Program-made: the position numbers and the translations under genes | NCBI GenBank assembly: GCA_014803505.1 | Contig: JAAVBM010000112.1 | Coordinates: 1 to 32,576, forward strand | Origin: a bacterium | GTDB taxonomy: Bacteria; Cyanobacteriota; Vampirovibrionia; Gastranaerophilales; Gastranaerophilaceae | DNA length: 32,576 nt | Direction of reading: 5' to 3' | The notes under the pieces: generated by a model | What the model saw: the letters and a program-made list of their open reading frames with translations, nothing else | Database searches by the model: none | What the model was told of the DNA's origin: nothing | Shown here: positions 23,106 to 32,360 of the stretch, piece after piece | Position numbering within the stretch: position 1 is the first letter of the stretch | Layout of the letters: the number at the start of each line of letters is the position of its first letter

Positions 23106-23146
23106 ATATACCGGATGGGATTGACGAACAATTACCGTTTAACTAA
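23054..23146 (+). pseudogene. out-of-frame acidic tail of SSB
   Basis: The frame reads QEKNDTPETTEADNEYMNIP and ends DEQLPFN, with TAA at 23144-23146. It joins the SSB ORF if one G is added near 23051-23053. Confidence 0.75.
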
Positions 23147-23173
23147 TGATAACAACGGAAGGAGTTGAGTTTT

Positions 23174-24025
23174 GTGTTAGACCCATTAAAAAAATGGCTT
23201 TTAGGACTTATGAAAGCCTCATTAAACGGGTTTGATAGTACGTTGACATCTGCAGCAGATGTGCTTTCAGGCGGGCTAACGGATTGGTCCACTGTGTTAG
23301 CCTATTCAGGTACTTTAAAAACATTCTGTTATACAATTATTGGTATATGCTTGCTGCTAGAGTTAGCACAAATGGCATCAAAAGTTGACATTATCAAATG
23401 GGAGCATGGACTCAAAGCAGGTGTAAAAATGGTACTTGCTAAAGTATGTATTGACATTGCTCCTGACTTTCTTGAAGCTTGCTACAAACAAGCGCAGGCT
23501 TGGATAGTAGGACTTTCGGGCGGTGGTTCTGTCCTTGGAGCTACAACAGTAAACTATCTTGAGCCTCTTGTAAATAATACATCTGGATTTGGTAATATTT
23601 TAGGCATGTTCCTGTCTTCATTTATTGTATTAATGGCAATTAAAATATGTGGGCTTTTGATTCAGGTAATAGCATATGGCAGGATGTTTGAATTGTATGT
23701 CTATTTGGTAGTAAGTCCTTTGCCCTGTGCTTTCATGCCATTAGGACAAGGAAATGGAGATGGGATAAACAGGATAACTAGCAAGTTTTTTAAAAATTTC
23801 ATAGCCGTCTGCCTACAAGGTGTAATGATGATTATTGTACTTCGTGTTTTTGACACAATTATGAATAACGCAATAGTAAGTACTTTAAATGCAGCAGCAG
23901 GTAGTGCGGATTCAAATACAGCTATAACAGATTTAATATACACTATGCTTTTAGGTGCAATCGCATTGGTAATGGCAGTTGTCAAAAGCGGCAGCTGGGC
24001 TAAGTCCATAATGGACGCGATGTAA
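23174..24025 (+). CDS. VirB6-like polytopic transfer protein
   Basis: 283 aa. I start it at GTG 23174, nine bases after GGAAGGAG; a TTG at 23165 is too close to that site. It has an amphipathic N-terminus and about five or six hydrophobic segments (about 50-67, 85-100, 140-165, 170-195, 215-235, 255-275). LYVYLVVSPLPCAFMP and SKFFKNFIAVCLQGVMMI match the TrbL/VirB6-like proteins of Gram-positive elements (CD1112-like). It would form the inner part of the channel with VirB4 and the Maff2-type subunit. virB4 follows after 12 bases. Confidence 0.8.
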   Translation: MLDPLKKWLLGLMKASLNGFDSTLTSAADVLSGGLTDWSTVLAYSGTLKTFCYTIIGICLLLELAQMASKVDIIKWEHGLKAGVKMVLAKVCIDIAPDFLEACYKQAQAWIVGLSGGGSVLGATTVNYLEPLVNNTSGFGNILGMFLSSFIVLMAIKICGLLIQVIAYGRMFELYVYLVVSPLPCAFMPLGQGNGDGINRITSKFFKNFIAVCLQGVMMIIVLRVFDTIMNNAIVSTLNAAAGSADSNTAITDLIYTMLLGAIALVMAVVKSGSWAKSIMDAM

Positions 24026-24037
24026 AGGAGATTAATA

Positions 24038-27000
24038 ATGATTGCAGTAAGAATACCAGAAGAGATAAGAAAATATAAGGAAAAAATCATGTTCGGGCTG
24101 AACGCAAGGCAGCTTATATCTACGTTACTTGCGCTTTTTATATGTGTACCATTATACTATTTTGGGCATGATTTTATCAGTGACGATATTTTGGCATGGA
24201 TAATTATTTTAATTGCTGTGCCTCTTGTTGCAATCGGCTTTTTCCGATTCAACGGGATGCCAATGGAAAAATTTGCCATTGCATTTATAAAATACGGAAT
24301 CCTTTTCCCCATGAAAAGGAAATATAAGGTTGAAAATGCTTTCAGGAGTTGGCAGAACATAGCTATACGGGAAGAAAGCCCAAAGACATTAAAAGAACGG
24401 AATAAGGCAGCACAGATGGCATTGCAGGCAAGCCTGGAACGCGCCGTGCTTATTGAAGAAGCTGAAGAGCGCGGGGAAAATAATTTTGACGCAGATAAAG
24501 CAGAGTTAATCACGGTGAGTAAGGGTGGCAGGGGCAAGGGCAAAAAGCCAGGAAAAGATAAAAACAATCAGGATGATAAGAAAACACCAAAAAAATCTAA
24601 ATTACAAATCCAGGCAGAAGAAATTGAAGAAAAGATAAAAAAAGACCCACATTATCTGCCAACCAAGCAAGAAACATTAATCAGGAAAAAGTGGAATTTA
24701 GAACTGGAAAAGAAACGTAAGATGGAGGTGGCGCAGAAGAAAAAGGTTGTCAGTAAAAAAAATACACAAATGAAAAAGCGTAGAAATGCACAGACGACCA
24801 TACCTAAAACAACCCAGCAGACAATTCCTTATGTTGCAGATTATGAGGAAGGCTTATTTGAAGTTAAGCCAAATAAATACAGCAAAGTTTATAGAATGAG
24901 GGATATTAATTACCGTACCGGCAAAGAAGCTGAGCAGATACAGATTTTTTGCAAATTAGGGGAATTCATTAATTATTTTTCCGAGGATATGAGTTTTTCG
25001 TTTTGTATTGACAACCGTATTGTATCTGTGCAGGAGCAGGAAAGACAAATTTTTTATCCCATGTCTGGTGACAGCTACGATAAACACAGGAAGGAATATA
25101 ATAATATACTTCGTCGGCAGATTATGGCAGGCAGGAATGACATCCAGGTTGAAAAATTTGTGACCGTCACGATTGACGCCTCTACGCCGATAGAGGCATT
25201 GCTTCGCTTCCACAAAATAGATGCAGAAGTAATTGATAACCTCAGAAAAATAGGGAGTGACGCAAAGGTACTCTCCACCGAGGAAAGACTTTCCTATTAT
25301 CATGATAAGTACCGAAAAGGGCGGGAAGGAGAGCTGAACCTGGATTTTGATTTTATTAAATTCCAGGGGATCAGCAGCAAAGATTACATAGCGCCTACAA
25401 TGATTGAATTTAGCAAGAAGCATTTACAAATTGAGGATTCATATTACCGTGTTATGCACCTTTGCAACCTGCCGGCGAGTCTTTCTGATGAATTTATGTT
25501 TGAACTTTGCGACAATGATTTTCCTGTAACAGTGACATTGAACATACAGCCAGTAGCACAGGATAAGGGCTTGCGTATTGTTAAAAAGCAGCTGACAGGT
25601 ATTGAAAAAGATAAAATTGAGGCAGAAAAGAGAGCAATAAAAGCAGGGTATAGTCCTGAAACAATACAACACAGCATAAAAGATGCACATGCACAGGCAG
25701 AGACTCTCTATGACGATATGCTGAATAAAAATCAAAAGATGTTTTTCGTCACGATCACCTGTATGGTGCAAGGGAACAGCCTGGACGAGCTGGAAGACAA
25801 CTGTAAGATTATGGAAGGGAAGGCACGTAAGTATACTTCCCAAATGCTGACGCTTACTTATCAGCAGGAAGAAGGCTATAAAATCACGCTGCCGTTTGGG
25901 TATACCCCTCATGACATATGTGTTGAAAGAACCTTGACAACAGAAAGCACATCTATTTTCATGCCATTCTCGAACCAGGAACTTTTCCAGCGCGGCGGAT
26001 ATTATTATGGCCTTAACCAGATAAGTCATAACCTTGTGATCGTAAACAGGCTGAAAATGAAAACACCATCCGGATTTGTTCTGGGAACATCCGGAAGCGG
26101 CAAGTCGTTTGCAACAAAACGTGAAATATTAAATGTCCTGTTACATGATAGTGAAACAGGAATTCTTATAATTGACCCGGAGAACGAATACGGTGATTTC
26201 TGCCGTGCTTTTGGTGGAACGGTATTAAAGGTAAGTGCAGACAGTAATGTACATATAAACCCTATGGACATGACAGAAGACTATGGGCTAGATGAGGATG
26301 ATGGCGAGGACACTCCTCTTTCTGTAAAGAAGGAAAAAGCCATGAAGAAAAAATCTGATTATATCATGTCCATTGTGGAGCGCATGATCAGTGTAGGGAG
26401 CAACGGTGATTCAACAAATATTACCCCCGTCCAAAAGACCATTGTTGACCGTTGCGTATACCGTTGCTATAAGAATTTTTTGGATCATGATTTTGATCCT
26501 GAATTTATGCCAACATTGATTGATTTGCAGGATGAGCTTGACAAGGAAAAGGATAGCGCGGATGGGCGGGCAGTAGCGGAAGGCGTTGAGTACTATACCC
26601 GTGGCAGTATGGATGTTTTTGCCCATAAAACCAATGTTGATGTGGACAATAGACTTGTAGTGTTTAATGTCCGGGATCTGGGCGATCAGTTGAGGCAGAT
26701 TGCGCTTATTATTGTTTTTGATTTTATCTGGAACAGAATGATTGAAAATAAGAATAAGGGTGTTAGAACCTACTGCTATTGTGATGAGATCCATGTTATG
26801 TTCCAGTCATTTTACAGCGCGAATTTTTTAAAGCAGCTTTATAAGAGAGGAAGGAAATATGGTCTGTGCATTACAGGGTTGACACAGAATGTTGAAGATC
26901 TGCTGAAATCTGAACAGGCAAGGGGCATGATAGGGAATTCTGACTTCATTATGATGCTGAATCAAAATTCAGAAGATCTAAAATTGTTGGCAGGAATGTT

Positions 27001-27226
27001 AAGTATTTCTGAAACACAGATGGGTTTTGTAATGGGGGCAGACGCAGGCAGCGGCCTGTTGTTTGCAGAAAAAGTTGTGGTACCTTTTGTTGACCGTTTT
27101 CCGGCAGACAGCTATTTATATAAGTTGATGTCTACAAAATTTGGGGAGGAGATGTCGGCAGCTGAAATCCAGCAGCAGATTAATTCATTGATGAATGGGA
27201 ATGAAGGAGACAATCTTATTGCTTAA
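24038..27226 (+). CDS. virB4: VirB4-type ATPase with an N-terminal PrgI domain
   Basis: 1062-aa transfer ATPase. Residues 1-100 form a PrgI-like part with two membrane segments (about 27-43 and 50-68; VRIPEEIRKYKEKIMFGLN is typical). Residues 120-260 are very basic and low in complexity. The VirB4 core follows, with Walker A GTSGSGKS (about 683-690), IIDPENEYGDFCRAFGG, and Walker B YCDEIHVMF (about 914-922). PrgI and VirB4 are usually separate genes in these elements, so this is a fusion, and the membrane anchor is part of the ATPase. A palindrome copy lies in the basic region at 24509. The ATG follows AAAGGAG. Confidence 0.92.
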   Translation: MIAVRIPEEIRKYKEKIMFGLNARQLISTLLALFICVPLYYFGHDFISDDILAWIIILIAVPLVAIGFFRFNGMPMEKFAIAFIKYGILFPMKRKYKVENAFRSWQNIAIREESPKTLKERNKAAQMALQASLERAVLIEEAEERGENNFDADKAELITVSKGGRGKGKKPGKDKNNQDDKKTPKKSKLQIQAEEIEEKIKKDPHYLPTKQETLIRKKWNLELEKKRKMEVAQKKKVVSKKNTQMKKRRNAQTTIPKTTQQTIPYVADYEEGLFEVKPNKYSKVYRMRDINYRTGKEAEQIQIFCKLGEFINYFSEDMSFSFCIDNRIVSVQEQERQIFYPMSGDSYDKHRKEYNNILRRQIMAGRNDIQVEKFVTVTIDASTPIEALLRFHKIDAEVIDNLRKIGSDAKVLSTEERLSYYHDKYRKGREGELNLDFDFIKFQGISSKDYIAPTMIEFSKKHLQIEDSYYRVMHLCNLPASLSDEFMFELCDNDFPVTVTLNIQPVAQDKGLRIVKKQLTGIEKDKIEAEKRAIKAGYSPETIQHSIKDAHAQAETLYDDMLNKNQKMFFVTITCMVQGNSLDELEDNCKIMEGKARKYTSQMLTLTYQQEEGYKITLPFGYTPHDICVERTLTTESTSIFMPFSNQELFQRGGYYYGLNQISHNLVIVNRLKMKTPSGFVLGTSGSGKSFATKREILNVLLHDSETGILIIDPENEYGDFCRAFGGTVLKVSADSNVHINPMDMTEDYGLDEDDGEDTPLSVKKEKAMKKKSDYIMSIVERMISVGSNGDSTNITPVQKTIVDRCVYRCYKNFLDHDFDPEFMPTLIDLQDELDKEKDSADGRAVAEGVEYYTRGSMDVFAHKTNVDVDNRLVVFNVRDLGDQLRQIALIIVFDFIWNRMIENKNKGVRTYCYCDEIHVMFQSFYSANFLKQLYKRGRKYGLCITGLTQNVEDLLKSEQARGMIGNSDFIMMLNQNSEDLKLLAGMLSISETQMGFVMGADAGSGLLFAEKVVVPFVDRFPADSYLYKLMSTKFGEEMSAAEIQQQINSLMNGNEGDNLIA
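24507..24521. promoter_or_regulatory. dispersed palindrome, site 8 (inside virB4)
   Basis: TTAATCACGGTGAGTAA region; core ATCAC-G-GTGAG (24509-24519), one mismatch. It is read in a different frame (Ile-Thr-Val-Ser) from the virD4 copy, which points to selection on the DNA rather than the protein. Confidence 0.55.
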
Positions 27227-27251
27227 GTTTCCTGGTACATTATGTAAAGCG

Positions 27252-27266
27252 TCCTCACGGTGATTA
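27252..27266. promoter_or_regulatory. dispersed palindrome, site 9 (before the CHAP gene)
   Basis: Core CTCAC-G-GTGAT (27254-27264), one mismatch in the first base, ending four bases before AAAGGAG of the next gene. Confidence 0.55.
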
Positions 27267-27282
27267 TGAAAGGAGTTTTGGG

Positions 27283-30123
27283 ATGGCTGATAAAGTAAGC
27301 CCGACGCCGAGCAGCGCACAATATGAGGAGAGGAAAGAAGGCACTGAAAAAACAAATGTAGGGGCGGGTAAAACGCCAAGGCAAGGAGCCAGCATGGGGG
27401 CAGCATACTTTGAAACGCTTGCTGCAGGACGGCACAATAGCTTAAAAAGCAATATTGACACGTCCAAAGTTCAGACAAATGCAATGCTTGAAAAAGCAGC
27501 TGAAGCAAGAGCGCAGCAAGCTCTTCTTGCTGGAAATTATTCCCCGTCACATATTTTAAAAAATACGGGGTTTGAAATAAAAGCGAGTTTCTATGAATCT
27601 CTTTCAAAATATAAAAATAACAAACCGAATCATATCCAAAGCTTGGAAAATTCTTTATCTTCTGCTGCAAATAAGACACAGGGTGCCTTGGCAGCACATG
27701 ATGATATGGGAACCCAGACAGCTAGTGGCATAATTAAGGCAGGAACAACTGCGTATGAAGGATTTAAAGCAGCACAGAAAACAGCGGACATAGCAATTAA
27801 AGGAACTGGAATAGCTGTCTCCACAGGAAAAGGAGTCTGGGATATAACGAAAACGGCCGGCAAAGCAACCGCTACACTTGTAAGAGCTTCCAGCGTTGTG
27901 GAAAGTGGTTTTATTCCGTTTAAAGCAGCGTTTTTGCAAGAAGCATACATGACAGGGCTTCCTTTTACAGTAACGAGTCAAAAGATCATAGGCGCAAAAA
28001 ATGCACTCATAAAAACCGGCAGAACTATAAAAACAGGTTTTGTAACAGCTACAAATGCCGTAAAGCGCAATTATTACCTTGTCCGTGGCGTGGTAAATGG
28101 CACTATAATGAGCAGCGTGGTTGCACACTATGCGTTGCAAAGGGCGGGGGAATTAGGCCTTAAAGGATTAAAACTGACTACACAGGGAACCGCCCGTGTG
28201 CTGGTAAAAGGGGGAGTATGGACAGTAAAGCGTGGTATTCCTTATGCAGCAAAGGGCGCTAGCGGATTATCTACAAGCGTGGCAGGAGCTTTAACATCTT
28301 CTGATGACATGATGCTACAAGGCGCAGGATATACTATTAATCTTGCTAATATAGGCATCAAAACAGGTGTTACTACCATACGCACAACCGGACATATAGT
28401 AAAAACATCTGTTAAAGGTGTTATAAATACTAAAAAGACGATTGATTTTATTAGGAAAAATGGCTGGAGAGCAGCATGGGCAAAAGCAAAAACAGCAATA
28501 GCAAATGCGGGAAAATCCGCAGTTACGGCAGTAATCAACCTTATTAAATCAGTGGGAAGTAAGGTAATTATGCCGCTGATTTTAATTGTTGTTGCAGCAT
28601 CAGCCTTTATGGGTTTGCTTTCGGCACCTGTAGCGGCGATTGGAGGAATCTTTAGCGGATTGTTTGATAAAAATAATGAGGATGGAACATACACAGAAAC
28701 AGATATTAGGAATTTCATCACTGATCCAACAAGCGGCGTTCCAGCCAAACGTACACAATATATTAATGATTTGTATAATTATATGCAGAATAATCTGCAG
28801 GCAAATGGCGGGAGCTATGTTTATGTGCGCCTGAAGACCAATACGCGGGATGAGGTTGTAGAACCAACCGTTGCGGGCATAACAAGTATATTTTATACAG
28901 ATGAAGATTTAGCAAATGTTATACAACCTATTTTTAATGCGATTATACTGAAAGATTATCAACTTGCACCGACAGATGCACAAGCTAAAAATATTTTAAA
29001 TGAACTTTTTAATAAACTATTTCGGACTGAAGAAACCGGAGTGGTAGAATACTGTGGGCAATCAGCAGTAGATGGAAGCGGCACGCCTGCGCTGCATTCC
29101 TGCGGTTCCGTTCATGCTGCAGCAGACTGTCCAAATCCTGTTGCGGGAACGCATACTGTTTATACCTGCAGTACTTGCTGTTACTATTATTGTGCCGGCC
29201 ATAAGGGAATCCAAAATTGTGGAAAATCGGAGCATACGCATACAAGTTCCTGTTATGGATATGTATGTGGAAAACAGCATACTAATCCATTTGCGGCCAA
29301 TTATCATTTGTTTCAATCTTCATGTTGGGGTCTTATATGTACGGAAGAAGAACATACACATACAGAATGGACAAGCGAAACAAGTGCAGGATGTTACACA
29401 ACTACATATTGCAGCGGCTGCATTGCCGCCTGCAGTGGTTATACCAACTGCATGGGGCATTATGTCCTGACAATAACCCTTAATATGGATGGCCTTTATC
29501 AACTCCTTTATGAATATTTTGAACAGCCGATTGATACCCTGGCAAGCATAACAAATAGGACAGAAGACGAAGAAAACGAACTGTCAAACCTGAAGGACAG
29601 CTATGAGATATGCCTTGAACTCATTAAGCTAATAGCTGTGGAGTATGGTGGTGGCTTGACAATGGAAGATCTTGCTGATGTTTTATGGGTCTATGGATCG
29701 CGGCCTGGCAACCAGACGATTATAGATATTGCATTATCACAGGTAGGTCAGGTTGGGGGACAACCTTATTGGAGTTGGTATGGTTACTCATCTCGTGTGG
29801 AATGGTGTGCCTGTTTTGTATCCTGGTGCATGAACCAAGTGGGGCATGGGGAAGTCAGATACTCATCCTGCCATTATGGAGGTATGCCATATTTCCAAGG
29901 CATATCGCAGTGGGTAAATGGAAGCTATACAGACCTTGCCGCCGGTGATGTTATCTTTTTTGACTGGCAAAGTGACGGCACAGTAGACCATACAGGGCTT
30001 TTTATTGGCACGGATGGAACTTATGTTTATACCGTTGAAGGAAATAGTGGCGATACCTGTAAAATAAAAAAATATTCAATAGGCACCAGCGTCATTGCGG
30101 GTTATGGTATAATGTATTGGTAA
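27283..30123 (+). CDS. large transfer protein with Cys/His-rich region and CHAP hydrolase domain
   Basis: 946 aa, ATG after AAAGGAG. Residues 1-425 are rich in Ala, Gly, Lys and Thr. A strong membrane segment follows (about 426-455). Residues 590-728 hold 17 Cys and 11 His, with two EHTHT repeats and many C-x-x-C pairs, probably binding zinc. The last 140 residues are a CHAP/NlpC-type domain: WCACFVSWC (catalytic Cys) and DHTGLFIG (catalytic His). Such proteins cut peptidoglycan so that the channel can cross the wall, the role of PrgK, TcpG and the CD1107-like proteins. The Cys/His-rich insert outside the cell is unusual for this role. Confidence 0.83.
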   Translation: MADKVSPTPSSAQYEERKEGTEKTNVGAGKTPRQGASMGAAYFETLAAGRHNSLKSNIDTSKVQTNAMLEKAAEARAQQALLAGNYSPSHILKNTGFEIKASFYESLSKYKNNKPNHIQSLENSLSSAANKTQGALAAHDDMGTQTASGIIKAGTTAYEGFKAAQKTADIAIKGTGIAVSTGKGVWDITKTAGKATATLVRASSVVESGFIPFKAAFLQEAYMTGLPFTVTSQKIIGAKNALIKTGRTIKTGFVTATNAVKRNYYLVRGVVNGTIMSSVVAHYALQRAGELGLKGLKLTTQGTARVLVKGGVWTVKRGIPYAAKGASGLSTSVAGALTSSDDMMLQGAGYTINLANIGIKTGVTTIRTTGHIVKTSVKGVINTKKTIDFIRKNGWRAAWAKAKTAIANAGKSAVTAVINLIKSVGSKVIMPLILIVVAASAFMGLLSAPVAAIGGIFSGLFDKNNEDGTYTETDIRNFITDPTSGVPAKRTQYINDLYNYMQNNLQANGGSYVYVRLKTNTRDEVVEPTVAGITSIFYTDEDLANVIQPIFNAIILKDYQLAPTDAQAKNILNELFNKLFRTEETGVVEYCGQSAVDGSGTPALHSCGSVHAAADCPNPVAGTHTVYTCSTCCYYYCAGHKGIQNCGKSEHTHTSSCYGYVCGKQHTNPFAANYHLFQSSCWGLICTEEEHTHTEWTSETSAGCYTTTYCSGCIAACSGYTNCMGHYVLTITLNMDGLYQLLYEYFEQPIDTLASITNRTEDEENELSNLKDSYEICLELIKLIAVEYGGGLTMEDLADVLWVYGSRPGNQTIIDIALSQVGQVGGQPYWSWYGYSSRVEWCACFVSWCMNQVGHGEVRYSSCHYGGMPYFQGISQWVNGSYTDLAAGDVIFFDWQSDGTVDHTGLFIGTDGTYVYTVEGNSGDTCKIKKYSIGTSVIAGYGIMYW

Positions 30124-30161
30124 CCAACCAAAATCACAATAAAAAAAGAAAGGAAAGGACA

Positions 30162-31355
30162 ATGAAAAAAATTTGGAAAGTACCACTTATTTTAATTCTG
30201 GTTGTATTTTGTATTTTGAATATGAAAGCAACTGTTTTTGCTGGAGAAATTGAATCGGCAGTAGGGGATTGCCGGCTGACATTTTCGCTTACGGATAAAA
30301 CAAATGGCGCTTTTATGGATGAAATAGCAGTCACGCTTCTAAATACTGATACCAGCCTTGAATATAATTACACAATAACAAGCGGGGATTATCTTATCGG
30401 CATTCCGGTGGGAGGCAATGTGAAACAGGGAAATTACAGCATTGCAATAAGCTACGCAAGCAAAGGGCAGGGTCAATTTGTTGTCCAAAATGCCGACGGA
30501 ACGGAGATTTCCTCTTTTATCGCTGACAGCACCGAGCATACCTTCGATTGGGTTGTATGCAGCAATGAAGGCACGGATTTGTTAACCCCTGAAATGCAGG
30601 AAAGTGTAGAACAGGGTAACATAGCAGAGGACTCTTACACTATTGGAACAGGTATAGATGAGGCGGACAGGCTTTGGGAAGCATTTTTGGAAGCAGTTGC
30701 CCCTATCGAAAATGACAATACTTATTCTCCGATTCTTCAGGTTATACAGAATACTTCAGAATTCTATGCCGGTTATTATGAAAGCGCGACCGGGAACAGT
30801 AAAGATGAATATCTGGATATGACGACATTTGAACAGTTTTTATGGTATTCAACTTATATTCTTCCGGTAAATGCCATTAATTCAGGTGACTATAATACTT
30901 ATTGTAGCACGGTAGATAACTGGAATACATATGCGGTTTATCAACCGCATTACATGCTTAGTACTTATGGCACAACTGAAATGGCAGACGCATATCGTGC
31001 CCTCATGGAATGGGATTACCAATATTTTATAGAGCATGGCACAGTTATTAATTTTCTGTCAGGGAATGCGTCACTGACAGATGACCAGGACAACCAGGAT
31101 ATAATTCCATCCTCGGAAGAAGTCCCGGAAAAAGTGCAGACTGAACAGCCGGCAGAAAAAGAAGTTATTGAAAGTTCTGTTAAGGAAGAAAGTCGGGGCG
31201 AGGAGAAAAAAGAAGAAAAAGGAATATGGGATAAGACAATAGCCGGCATCAAAAATTCTGTGCTGACAATCGTGATCTTGCTAATTCTTTCGGGAGCGAC
31301 AATAGCAGTCATTGTTTACCGTAAGTCCAAGGCCATTGATGATGATGCGCAATAG
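30162..31355 (+). CDS. membrane-anchored surface protein of the transfer module
   Basis: 397 aa. I start it at ATG 30162 after AAAGGAAAGG; a longer frame begins inside the previous gene. A signal peptide (MKKIWKVPLILILVVFCILN, cleavage near FAGE) precedes an acidic, Tyr- and Asn-rich external part, then a Glu/Lys-rich stalk (about 325-355). A C-terminal membrane segment (SVLTIVILLILSGATIAVIVY) with a short RKSKAIDDDAQ tail anchors it. There is no LPxTG motif. It may contact recipients or brace the channel. The gene starts 39 bases after the CHAP protein stop and is probably co-transcribed. Confidence 0.7.
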   Translation: MKKIWKVPLILILVVFCILNMKATVFAGEIESAVGDCRLTFSLTDKTNGAFMDEIAVTLLNTDTSLEYNYTITSGDYLIGIPVGGNVKQGNYSIAISYASKGQGQFVVQNADGTEISSFIADSTEHTFDWVVCSNEGTDLLTPEMQESVEQGNIAEDSYTIGTGIDEADRLWEAFLEAVAPIENDNTYSPILQVIQNTSEFYAGYYESATGNSKDEYLDMTTFEQFLWYSTYILPVNAINSGDYNTYCSTVDNWNTYAVYQPHYMLSTYGTTEMADAYRALMEWDYQYFIEHGTVINFLSGNASLTDDQDNQDIIPSSEEVPEKVQTEQPAEKEVIESSVKEESRGEEKKEEKGIWDKTIAGIKNSVLTIVILLILSGATIAVIVYRKSKAIDDDAQ

Positions 31356-31472
31356 CCTTTTAAATGCCCTAATACCCGTTAAGAATAAAACAGCCTAAAG
31401 TTAAATTATAGGGGCTGTTAAGGGCCTTTAAAGCCCTTATAACGCTATTACAAAAGGAAAAGGAGATTAAAA

Positions 31473-31760
31473 ATGGGAAGAATCAAACTTGACAACTTAA
31501 TTGCTGCAGAAGAAGAAAAACTTTTAAAACTGGAAGAAAAGCAAAATGACCTGAACAGGAAAATAAAGGATTGTAAGTCAAATATTGAAAAATATAAGCT
31601 GATGAAAAATAATGAACAGTTTAGCGCGCTTTCTAATGCCCTTGACGGAAAAGGAATAAGCATTGAAGAAGTTATGGATGCAATTTCATCCGGGAATCTT
31701 CTTTCCCTGCAGGAAAAAATTAAAGGCGTAGACGGGGATATTGCAAAAGCAGGCGCGTAA
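31473..31760 (+). CDS. DUF4315-like coiled-coil protein
   Basis: 95 aa, ATG after AAAAGGAG. A Lys/Glu coiled coil fills residues 8-50, and a short ISIEEVMDAISSGNLLSLQE segment follows. This matches the small DUF4315 proteins found just before topB in Tn1549-type elements. Function is not known. A terminator follows at 31776. Confidence 0.75.
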   Translation: MGRIKLDNLIAAEEEKLLKLEEKQNDLNRKIKDCKSNIEKYKLMKNNEQFSALSNALDGKGISIEEVMDAISSGNLLSLQEKIKGVDGDIAKAGA

Positions 31761-31775
31761 GTATCAAGAGGAAGG

Positions 31776-31816
31776 AAAGCCGGTCCGTCTTAAGAAACGG
31801 ATGGGCTTTCTTTTTC
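31776..31816 (+). terminator. intrinsic terminator before topB
   Basis: AAAGCC (31776-31781) pairs with GGCTTT (31804-31809), with an inner TCCGT/ACGGA helix, followed by CTTTTTCC. Confidence 0.8.
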
Positions 31817-31846
31817 CATTGGCTTAAGGGGGAAAGGAGATGAAGC

Positions 31847-32360
31847 ATGGGATATAAACTATGTACGGCTGAAAAGCCAAGTGTTGCGAGGGATATTGCC
31901 CGTGTTGTAGGAGCAAATGAGAAGGAAGATGGATATTATATCGGCAATGGCTATATAGTTACATGGGCAGTAGGGCATCTTGTAGGCCTGGCAGAGCCGG
32001 AAGCATATGGATTTGTAAAACAAGAGGATATGTATAGTGATGATGAGGCAAGAAACCAGGCATATGCAGAACTGCCATTGTTGCCGGAAAAATTTGAGTT
32101 GGTTGTACTGGAACCCACAAAAGATCAGTTCGCGGTTATAAAGGAACTCATGCACCGTCCTGATGTAGACTACATTATAGACTGTGGTGACATGGGGGCA
32201 GAAGGGCATATTCTGCAATGGTTTATACGTCAAAAGGCGGGCAATACGAAACCTGTAAAGCGTTTTTGTGCTACATCAATGACAGATGAGGCAATCCAAA
32301 ATGCCATGAATCATCTTAGGGATGCCAGTGAGTTTGAACCTATCATCCGGGGAGAATATT
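31847..32360 (+). pseudogene. topB: DNA topoisomerase III gene, 5' part, cut by an IS
   Basis: ATG follows AAAGGAG. The first 171 residues are the Toprim domain of a plasmid-type topoisomerase III: LCTAEKPSVARDIARVVGA (5-23) and YIIDCGDMGAEGHILQWFIR (109-128, acidic metal residues). Homology stops at IIRGEY, where relatives continue with the DNA-gate region and later the catalytic Tyr. From about 32361 the bases look like the end of an insertion sequence, and the frame ends at TAG/TAA by 32422. If the rest of topB lies beyond the element, this copy is inactive. The enzyme would normally unlink plasmid DNA after replication or transfer. Confidence 0.8.
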
